Assembly (NCBI GenBank): GCA_039583705.1
Contig: JAVKSM010000103.1
Location: 1 to 11,871 of the forward strand
Direction: 5' to 3'
DNA from: JAVKSM01 sp039583705
GTDB taxonomy: Bacteria; Actinomycetota; Actinomycetes; Mycobacteriales; Pseudonocardiaceae
Length of the DNA: 11,871 bases
A program made the translations under genes and the position numbers. The notes under the pieces are model-generated. The model did no database searches. It was not told the origin of the DNA and worked only from the letters and a program-made list of their open reading frames with translations. The number at the start of each line of letters is the position of its first letter. Within the stretch, counting starts at the first letter, position 1. Below, in pieces: positions 6,962 through 11,871 of this stretch.

Positions 6962-7795
6962 GTGCGGGCGGCCGTGCTGGGTTCCCCCGTGGAGCACTCG
7001 CTGTCCCCGCTGCTGCACCGCGCCGCCTACGCGGAGCTGGGCCTGGACGACTGGCGCTACGAGGCGCTCGAGTGCGACGAGGCGGCCCTGCCCGGCCTGG
7101 TGGCGGGCCTCGACCCGACGTGGGTGGGGCTGTCGGTGACCATGCCGGGCAAGCGGGCGGCACTCGCCGTAGCGGCCACCCGGACGCCCCGCGCGGTGGC
7201 CGTGGGCGCGGCGAACACCTTGGTCCGGGCCAGGGACGGGAGGTGGCGCGCCGACTGCACCGACGTCGACGGCGTGGTCGCCGCGTTGCGCGCGGCGGGT
7301 TGGGCCGGGTCGCGGCGGGGCCGTGCGCTGCTGCTCGGTGCGGGCAGCACGGCGGCCGCCGCGCTGGTCGGGCTCGCCGAGCTGGGGGTGCCGCGGGCCA
7401 GCGTCGTGGTCCGGGACACCACGCGGGCGGCGGACGCGCTGGCCTGCGCGGCGAGGGTCGGCCTGACGGTGGACGTCCTCGCCTGGGACGTCCTGGAGTG
7501 GGCCCGGGTGGCCGGCGAGGTCGACCTCGTGGTGAGCACGGTGCCAGCCGGTGCCGTCGACGGGGTGTCGGCCCGGCTCGCGGCCGCACCCTGCGTGCTC
7601 GACGTCGTCTACCACCCATGGCCGACCCCGTTGGCCCGTGCCGTGGCCGACCGGGGCGGCATCCTCGCGACCGGCCTGGACATGTTGCTCCACCAGGCGT
7701 TTGGGCAGGTCGCCCAGTTCACCGGCCGGCCGGCGCCGCGCGCCGCGATGCGGGAGGCGCTGGCCGCCGCGACCGGCCACTCCGTCGCGCTCTGA
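6962..7795 (+). CDS. aroE: Shikimate 5-dehydrogenase
   Basis: AroE reduces 3-dehydroshikimate to shikimate with NADPH, the fourth step of the shikimate pathway. The 277-aa product begins VRAAVLGSPVEHSLSPLLHR, containing the shikimate-binding SLSP. It continues with LSVTMPGK, whose catalytic Lys64 matches Lys65 of E. coli, and CTDVDG, whose Asp101 matches Asp102. The nucleotide-binding loop LLGAGSTAAAAL starts at G126. DVVYHPWPTPLA and GLDMLLHQAFGQVAQFTGRP close the protein. MPGK instead of MPHK is usual in actinobacteria. The GTG at 6962 lies two bases after the mltG stop, so translation is probably coupled; no strong ribosome site is seen. Its last codons and stop (SVAL plus TGA) form the first unit of a 23-bp tandem repeat. 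The gene is intact. Confidence 0.95.
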   Translation: MRAAVLGSPVEHSLSPLLHRAAYAELGLDDWRYEALECDEAALPGLVAGLDPTWVGLSVTMPGKRAALAVAATRTPRAVAVGAANTLVRARDGRWRADCTDVDGVVAALRAAGWAGSRRGRALLLGAGSTAAAALVGLAELGVPRASVVVRDTTRAADALACAARVGLTVDVLAWDVLEWARVAGEVDLVVSTVPAGAVDGVSARLAAAPCVLDVVYHPWPTPLARAVADRGGILATGLDMLLHQAFGQVAQFTGRPAPRAAMREALAAATGHSVAL

Positions 7796-7849
7796 GCCCG
7801 GAATCCGTCGCGCTCTGAGCCCGGAATCCGTCGCGCTCTGAGACGGGAA
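7781..7849 (+). repeat. Three tandem copies of a 23-bp unit covering the aroE 3' end
   Basis: Units lie at 7781-7803, 7804-7826 and 7827-7849. Each begins TCCGTCGCGCTCTGAG; the first two are identical and the third differs at two positions near its end (AGACGGGAA for AGCCCGGAA). The first unit encodes the aroE C-terminus SVAL and its stop, so the array duplicates coding DNA downstream of the stop. As 23 is not a multiple of three, the extra stops fall in other frames. Replication slippage is the simplest origin. Confidence 0.95.
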
Positions 7850-7872
7850 GCCGGCATGGCAGGATCGCTGGC

Positions 7873-9054
7873 GTGTTGCGCTGGATGACCGCCGGCGAGT
7901 CGCACGGGCCGGCGCTGGTGGCCGTGCTGGAGGGCATGGTCGCCGGTGTCGAGGTGACCACCAAGGAGATCGCCGCCGAACTGGCCCGCCGCCGGTTGGG
8001 TTACGGCCGGGGCGCCCGGATGAGGTTCGAGACCGACGAGGTGGAGCTGTTGGGCGGGGTCCGGCACGGCCACACGCTGGGCGGCCCGGTGGCGGTGCGG
8101 ATCGGAAACACCGAGTGGCCCAAGTGGGAGGCCGTCATGGCCGCCGATCCGGTCGACGCCGACGTCCTCGCCGGGCAGGCTCGCAACGCCCCGCTCACCC
8201 GGCCCCGACCAGGCCACGCCGACCTCGCCGGGATGAGGAAGTACGGCTTCGACGACGCCCGCCCCGTGTTGGAGCGCGCCAGCGCCCGGGAGACCGCTTC
8301 CCGGGTCGCGCTCGGCACGGTGGCAAAGGCATTCCTTCGCCAGGCGCTGGGTGTCGAGGTCGTCTCGCACGTGGTCGCGCTGGGCGCCGTCGAGGCGCCG
8401 GACGGCGTGTTGCCAGGACCCGGAGACCTGGAGCGGGTGGACGCGAGCCCGGTGCGCGCGTTCGGCGAGGCGACGACGAAGGCCATGGTCGCCGAGGTCG
8501 ACGCCGCCAGGAAAGAGGGCGACACCCTCGGCGGCGTCGTCGAGGTCGTGGCGCACGGCCTGCCGGTCGGGCTGGGTTCGTTCGTGCACGCCGACCGGCG
8601 GCTCGACGCCCGGCTGGCCGGGGCGCTCATGAGCATCCAGGCAATGAAGGGGGTGGAGGTCGGCGACGGGTTCGCCACCGCGCGGCGCCGGGGCAGCGTT
8701 GCTCACGACGAGATGGAGCCGGGCACGGACGGCGTGGTGCGGCGGACCAACCGCGCCGGCGGCCTGGAGGGCGGCATGACCAACGGCGAGCCGCTGCGAG
8801 TCCGGGTCGCCATGAAGCCGATCTCCACCGTCCCGCGTGCGCTGTGCACCGTGGACGTGACGACCGGGGAGCCGGCGACGGCGATCAACCAGCGCTCCGA
8901 CGTGTGCGCGGTACCGGCGGCCGGTGTCGTGGCCGAGTCCATGGTCGCCCTGGTGCTCGCCGACGCCGCGCTGGAGAAGTTCGGCGGCGACTCACTTGCC
9001 GAGACGCTGCGCAACGTGGCCGGCTACTCCGGTACGAGGCAGGGCAGACGGTGA
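7873..9054 (+). CDS. aroC: Chorismate synthase
   Basis: AroC converts 5-enolpyruvylshikimate-3-phosphate to chorismate, the last shikimate-pathway step, using reduced FMN. The 393-aa product has the typical length and signatures: TAGESHGPAL with His11, RPRPGHADLAGMRKYGF with His115, and RASARETASRVALG. GLPVGLGSFVHADRRLDARL follows in the middle. NRAGGLEGGMTNGE, VAMKPISTVP and QRSDVCAVPAAGVVAE (Asp343) complete the set. The GTG at 7873 fits the family N-terminus. A GCAGGA about eight bases upstream may be its ribosome site, while the similar CAGGAT could equally belong to a weak -10. It lies 77 bp after aroE because of the tandem repeat. In many actinobacteria aroK and aroB follow aroC, but here they do not. 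The gene is intact. Confidence 0.97.
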   Translation: MLRWMTAGESHGPALVAVLEGMVAGVEVTTKEIAAELARRRLGYGRGARMRFETDEVELLGGVRHGHTLGGPVAVRIGNTEWPKWEAVMAADPVDADVLAGQARNAPLTRPRPGHADLAGMRKYGFDDARPVLERASARETASRVALGTVAKAFLRQALGVEVVSHVVALGAVEAPDGVLPGPGDLERVDASPVRAFGEATTKAMVAEVDAARKEGDTLGGVVEVVAHGLPVGLGSFVHADRRLDARLAGALMSIQAMKGVEVGDGFATARRRGSVAHDEMEPGTDGVVRRTNRAGGLEGGMTNGEPLRVRVAMKPISTVPRALCTVDVTTGEPATAINQRSDVCAVPAAGVVAESMVALVLADAALEKFGGDSLAETLRNVAGYSGTRQGRR

Positions 9055-9059
9055 CCGTC
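9047..9059 (+). other. Short palindrome at the aroC stop
   Basis: GACGGT and ACCGTC are perfect six-base inverted arms around one central base, spanning the aroC stop codon. The loop is too short for a stable hairpin and no T-run follows, so it is probably not a terminator; it could be a protein site or chance. Confidence 0.3.
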
Positions 9060-9097
9060 GACCCGGACGGAGCCGGCCGCAGCGGGGACCACAGGTC

Positions 9098-9103
9098 TAC
9101 CGT
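9098..9103 (+). promoter_or_regulatory. Candidate -10 box for the methyltransferase remnant
   Basis: TACCGT fits TANNNT in the 92-bp gap after aroC and would start transcription near 9110, 37 bases before the ATG at 9147. No good -35 is visible. Confidence 0.3.
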
Positions 9104-9130
9104 GAGCCGGTCACCCAGATACCGCACACC

Positions 9131-9136
9131 GGAGGA
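9131..9136 (+). promoter_or_regulatory. Ribosome binding site of the methyltransferase remnant
   Basis: GGAGGA stands ten bases before the ATG at 9147 and defines the start, even though the gene downstream is broken. Confidence 0.6.
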
Positions 9137-9146
9137 GCCTTCCCCG

Positions 9147-9907
9147 ATGGCTGGCGATGCTCCTGCTCCTGGATCCCGGCGACGGCTCAAGATTGATACC
9201 ACGGTCCCCCACTCGGCCCGGATCTGGAACTACTGGCTGGGCGGCAAGGACAACTATCCCGTTGACCGCGAAGCCGGTGACCAGTACCGCGCGACCTACC
9301 GGGGCATCGTCGACATCGCCCGCCACTCCCGGGCCCTCCTTGCCCGCGCCGTCCGCTACCTGACAGGTGAGGGGATCCGGCAGTTCCGGGACATCGGCAC
9401 CGGTCTGCCGACCGTGGACAACACCCACGACGTCGCCCAGCGGGTGGCGCCGGAGTCGCGAATCGTCTACGTCGACGCCGACCCGTTGGTGTTGGTGCAC
9501 GCCCGGGCCCTGTTGAGCTGGAGAAAATCCTGCAGGCTGCCAGGGGAACCCTGGATTTCACCCAGCCCGTCGCGCTGATGCTGATGGGAATCATGGGGCA
9601 CATCAGCGGCGCCGAAGCGTACCCGATAGTGGCGCGGTTGCTGGCGGGCCTGCCCTCGGGCAGCTACCTGGCCCTGGATGACGGCACCAACACCGACGAG
9701 GCGTTCATCCAGGCCCAGCAAGGCTACGACGAGGGCGGCGCCGAGCCCTACCGGCTGCGCAGCCTTGAACAGATCGTCCGCTTCTTCGAGGGCCTGGAAC
9801 TGGTGGAACCCGGCGTGGTCCCGGTCTCGCTGTGGCGCCCAGAGCCCAATCCGTTCGGCGCTCCCCCCGAGGGGGACGCGTCCTGCGCGGTCGGCCGGAA
9901 GCCATGA
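9147..9907 (+). pseudogene. SAM-dependent methyltransferase of the DUF574 (Methyltransf_19) type, frameshifted
   Basis: The first frame (9147-9515, 123 codons) reads as a normal family start: IDTTVPHSARIWNYWLGGKD, then DIGTGLPTVDNTHDVAQRV (SAM motif I) and IVYVDADPLVLVHARALL. It then runs out of frame and stops at 9578. A second frame resumes at 9521 with EKILQAARGTLDFTQPVALM, MGIMGHISG, LPSGSYLALDDGTNTDE and PYRLRSLEQIVRFFEGLELV, and ends VGRKP at 9905-9907. In relatives I recall, about 18 residues including the acidic DADLRDP motif stand between ARALL and EKIL; here only five bases remain. A deletion of about 49 bp explains both the loss and the frameshift, and restoring it gives a normal length near 269 aa. 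The loss removes part of the SAM site, so the product is probably inactive. Its stop overlaps an ATG at 9904. Confidence 0.88.
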
Positions 9908-9936
9908 CCTCCCATACCGCACAGAGCAGCGTTGGG

Positions 9937-9942
9937 TATCCT
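9937..9942 (+). promoter_or_regulatory. Candidate leaderless -10 box for the HD-LuxR gene
   Basis: TATCCT fits TANNNT, and six bases (CCCGTC) separate it from the GTG at 9949, the same geometry as at rarA. There is no ribosome site before that GTG. This suggests transcription begins at the start codon, inside which case the overlapping ATG at 9904 would be unused. Confidence 0.5.
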
Positions 9943-9948
9943 CCCGTC

Positions 9949-11511
9949 GTGGCAGCGGAGACTGAGGGCCGGGCCCTGCGATTGGCCGAGGTCGTCGGGG
10001 TTTTGTCGCTCGCCAGCGACCTGGCGATGGGTGAGCCGCTCGAGCATGGCCTGCGGACCACGCTGATCGCCACCCGGTTGGCCGCGTCCATGGGTCTGCC
10101 GGACGGGCAGCGGACCAGCGTGTTCTATGTTGCGTTGTTGCATTACGCCGGCTGCACCGCGGACGGTCAGCTCGATGCCAAGTTCTTCGGCGACGAGATC
10201 GCGGCACGACCGCGCATGATGGCCGCCATGTTGGGACCGCGCCTGGGGATTATCGGCACCGCGTTCCGGGTGATCCATCCGGGGCTCCCGCTTTCGCAGC
10301 GGGTCGGGGTGTTGACCAGGTCGGCGGTGGGCGCGTTGGAGGAGTTCCGGCGGTGGGCGACGAGCCACTGCGAGATCGCCCAGTTGCTCGGCGATCGGAT
10401 GGGGTTGAGCTCCGAGGTACGGCACAGCCTGGGACATCTGTACGAGCGTTATGACGGCAAGGGGCTGCCGGGAAAGCTGCGAGGGGACGGGATCCCGCTG
10501 GTGGTCCGGGTGATGCAGGTCGCTCAGGACGCGGAGATCGCGTGGCAGTACGGTGGGATGGCGGAAGCCTCTCGGGTCGTGTCCTCCCGGGCCGGGCGCG
10601 GCCTCGACCCTGCGGTGGCGGCGACGTTTCTCGGTGTGGCGAACGAATTAGGTGAGGGGCTGGACGCGAGGACGGTGTGGCCGGACATGCTCGCTGCCGA
10701 GCCCGGCGAGCGGCCGACCGTACCGGACGGGCAGCTCGAGCACTGCCTGTCGGCGGTGGCCGACTTCGCCGACCTCAAGAGCTTCTACACGGTCGGGCAC
10801 TCCCGAGGTGTCGCGGCGCTGGCCGGCGCCGCCGCGAGCAGTTGGGGGCTGACCCCAGCGGAGGTGACGGCGGCACGGCGAGCCGGGTTGGTGCACGACC
10901 TGGGGCGCGTGTCGGTGTCGGCAGGCGTGTGGGCGAAGCCCGGGCCACTGGGCAGAGCCGAGTGGGAGCAGGTGCGGCTGCACGCCTACCACACCGAACG
11001 TATCCTGGACGTCGTCGCCCCATTGCGCTCGCTGGGTCGGCTGGCCGGGCTCCACCACGAACGCTGCGACGGCTCGGGCTACCACCGAGCCGAGCGCAGT
11101 GCCCAGCTACCGGCCGTGGCGCGGGTCCTCGCCGCCGCCGACTCCTACCACGCGATGACCGAGCTCCGGCCACATCGGGCAGCGCTGTCGGATGCCGCGG
11201 CGGCGGCTGAGCTTCGGCAGGAGGCCGCGGCCGGACGTCTGGACGCTGAGGCGGTCAGCGCGGTCCTCAGCGCTTCCGGACACGGCAGGGACCGGGCGTC
11301 GGCCGTGCGAACCCACGGGCTGTCGGACCGCGAGGCCCAGGTGCTCGGGCTGCTCGCGCGTGGCTGGACGACCAAGCAGATCGCCCGTCATCTGGCGATC
11401 TCGTCGAAGACCTGTGACCACCACATCCAGCACCTTTACCGAAAGATCGGCGTTGCCACCAGGGCGGGCGCCACCTTGTTCGCGGTCGAGCACGGCCTCC
11501 TCACGCCCTGA
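9949..11511 (+). CDS. Tandem HD/HD-GYP-like domain protein with C-terminal LuxR helix-turn-helix
   Basis: The 520-aa product has three parts (numbers from the GTG at 9949). The first HD-like domain (about 10-205) has His33 (EHGLR), HY at 65-66 where HD is expected, and YERYDGKGLP at 165-174, a GYP-like motif, so it may have lost a metal ligand. The second (about 255-420) is closer to HD-GYP: GHSRG with His284, HDLGR with His316-Asp317, LHAYHTERIL with His345 and His348, and HHERCDGSGYH at 369-379, where P of GYP is H. A LuxR-type helix-turn-helix follows (458-519: LSDREAQVLGLLARGWTTKQ, then KTCDHHIQHLYRKIG). HD-GYP proteins hydrolyse cyclic dinucleotides; here the domains may sense or cleave a nucleotide and control DNA binding. 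The ligand is unknown. GTG 9949 is preferred over ATG 9904 because of the -10 box and family N-terminus; the longer form would have 535 aa. Confidence 0.88.
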   Translation: MAAETEGRALRLAEVVGVLSLASDLAMGEPLEHGLRTTLIATRLAASMGLPDGQRTSVFYVALLHYAGCTADGQLDAKFFGDEIAARPRMMAAMLGPRLGIIGTAFRVIHPGLPLSQRVGVLTRSAVGALEEFRRWATSHCEIAQLLGDRMGLSSEVRHSLGHLYERYDGKGLPGKLRGDGIPLVVRVMQVAQDAEIAWQYGGMAEASRVVSSRAGRGLDPAVAATFLGVANELGEGLDARTVWPDMLAAEPGERPTVPDGQLEHCLSAVADFADLKSFYTVGHSRGVAALAGAAASSWGLTPAEVTAARRAGLVHDLGRVSVSAGVWAKPGPLGRAEWEQVRLHAYHTERILDVVAPLRSLGRLAGLHHERCDGSGYHRAERSAQLPAVARVLAAADSYHAMTELRPHRAALSDAAAAAELRQEAAAGRLDAEAVSAVLSASGHGRDRASAVRTHGLSDREAQVLGLLARGWTTKQIARHLAISSKTCDHHIQHLYRKIGVATRAGATLFAVEHGLLTP

Positions 11512-11567
11512 TACGGATGCGTCTTCGCCGCCGCCCGGGGTTTACGCGGGTACAGGCCGTCCGGTGT

Positions 11568-11631
11568 CCCATCCTGAAACTCACGAGTAAGTGAAGCCGC
11601 GGCGACGGGACGATGACACGTTCGGGATGGG
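11568..11631. other. Inverted repeat with 11-bp arms, possible hairpin or operator
   Basis: CCCATCCTGAA at 11568-11578 and TTCGGGATGGG at 11621-11631 pair over 11 positions with one G-T pair, around a 42-base centre that itself holds a small TCAC/GTGA stem. It lies between the HD-LuxR stop and the XRE start. No T-run follows, so it is not a classical terminator; a structured leader or a binding site are alternatives. Confidence 0.5.
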
Positions 11632-11643
11632 GAGAGTTCCTCA

Positions 11644-11673
11644 TTGCCCTCCGCGCTTGTCCCCTCTTAGCCT
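11644..11673 (+). promoter_or_regulatory. Candidate promoter of the XRE-like gene
   Basis: TTGCCC (11644-11649) and TAGCCT (11668-11673) are 18 bp apart and resemble a vegetative actinobacterial promoter. Transcription would start near 11680, about 30 bases before the ATG at 11711. Confidence 0.45.
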
Positions 11674-11696
11674 CCCGGTTATCGGTGGCCGACACT

Positions 11697-11701
11697 GGGA
11701 G
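11697..11701 (+). promoter_or_regulatory. Ribosome binding site of the XRE-like gene
   Basis: GGGAG stands nine bases before the ATG at 11711. It touches the in-frame ATG at 11702 directly, which is too close, so 11711 is the better start. Confidence 0.55.
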
Positions 11702-11710
11702 ATGCAGCCC

Positions 11711-11871
11711 ATGATCGAGGCAGGGCAGGATCTCGAATCAGGTGACACTGGCCACGTCCCGTTGCTCAACGCTCCCCGTGCTCAGCCAGGAGGCGGGCCG
11801 ACGGCGTTGCGCATGTTGGTGGGTGCCGAGCTGCGTCGGCTGCGGCAGGCGGCGGGGGTCAGCCGTGAGGT
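11711..11871 (+). CDS. XRE-like helix-turn-helix regulator (N-terminal part, cut by window edge)
   Basis: Only 53 residues are visible. After a variable head (MIEAGQDLESGDTGHVPLL) comes PTALRMLVGAELRRLRQAAG followed by VSRE. This is how the XRE-type helix-turn-helix of the DUF5753-containing actinomycete regulators usually begins (LGAELRRLREAAGLTREE is the typical form). Such genes are often followed by a DUF397 gene, which would lie beyond the window. The length, C-terminal domain and effector cannot be seen, so the family assignment is provisional. It is separated from the HD-LuxR gene by 199 bp and has its own candidate promoter, so it is probably a separate unit. Confidence 0.65.
   Translation, partial: MIEAGQDLESGDTGHVPLLNAPRAQPGGGPTALRMLVGAELRRLRQAAGVSRE

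Larger units (their letters stand above)
11512..11710. other. 199-bp non-coding gap between HD-LuxR and XRE genes
   Basis: No convincing coding frame is seen on either strand; a minus-strand open frame here (11501-11695) overlaps the 3' end of the HD-LuxR gene and has an arginine-rich, unfamiliar product. The gap holds the inverted repeat at 11568-11631, a candidate promoter at 11644-11673 and the XRE ribosome site at 11697-11701. No tRNA or known RNA motif was recognised. Confidence 0.6.

Noticed and set aside
7781..7849. A small CRISPR array
   Set aside because: The 23-bp units are directly adjacent with no spacers and include the coding end of aroE, so this is a simple tandem duplication.
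8115..9146. Upstream extension of the methyltransferase frame through aroC
   Set aside because: It is a shadow of aroC; the family start and a ribosome site fit the ATG at 9147.
9147..9907. Programmed frameshifting in the methyltransferase gene
   Set aside because: There is no slippery heptamer at the 9516-9520 junction, and a segment that relatives carry is missing as well, so deletion is the simpler explanation.
11501..11695. A 64-codon minus-strand gene in the gap before the XRE gene
   Set aside because: It is Arg-rich with no recognisable motif or ribosome site and overlaps the inverted repeat and the 3' end of the HD-LuxR gene.

Overview
The window is very GC-rich, most of its starts are GTG, and its gene order is that of a free-living actinomycete chromosome. 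Core order rarA - (DUF948) - (small DUF6167-like protein) - alaS - ruvX - mltG - aroE - aroC matches the conserved actinobacterial neighbourhood known from, for example, Mycobacterium tuberculosis. A DUF574-type methyltransferase remnant and the start of an XRE regulator of the type common in Streptomyces, Frankia and Streptosporangium relatives point to a filamentous or soil-type lineage. I cannot name the genus.

Layout. Positions 1-312 (minus strand) hold the N-terminal part of an Lrp/AsnC regulator. It is divergent from rarA (378-1715), the AAA+ clamp-loader-like protein for stalled forks. A short promoter-bearing gap leads to a tight six-gene block on the plus strand. Two small proteins come first: a DUF948 membrane protein (1871-2266) and a 94-aa protein overlapping it (2263-2547). 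They are followed by alanyl-tRNA synthetase (2615-5308), RuvX/YqgF (5309-5761), the MltG lytic transglycosylase (5754-6959) and shikimate dehydrogenase AroE (6962-7795). A three-copy 23-bp tandem repeat that reiterates the aroE 3' end separates aroE from chorismate synthase aroC (7873-9054).

After aroC the conserved operon stops: the expected aroK and aroB are absent and the rest looks accessory. First comes a broken SAM-dependent methyltransferase (9147-9907), carrying a frameshift best explained by an internal deletion of about 49 bp. Next is a large one-component regulator (9949-11511) with two HD/HD-GYP-like domains and a LuxR helix-turn-helix. After a 199-bp non-coding gap with an inverted repeat and a candidate promoter, the window ends inside the N-terminus of an XRE-like regulator (11711 onward).

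How the genes work together: the core block combines translation (AlaS), replication and RNA/DNA maintenance (RarA, RuvX), cell-wall synthesis (MltG) and aromatic amino-acid synthesis (AroE, AroC). Overlaps and zero- to two-base junctions imply cotranscription and coupled translation from DUF948 to aroE. The most unusual material is at 7781-7849 and 9147-11871: the tandem repeat, the decayed methyltransferase, the tandem-HD-LuxR fusion with a leaderless promoter, and the XRE gene. I found no CRISPR array, RNA gene, insertion sequence or complete novel system; the HD-LuxR protein is the best candidate for undescribed signalling biology.
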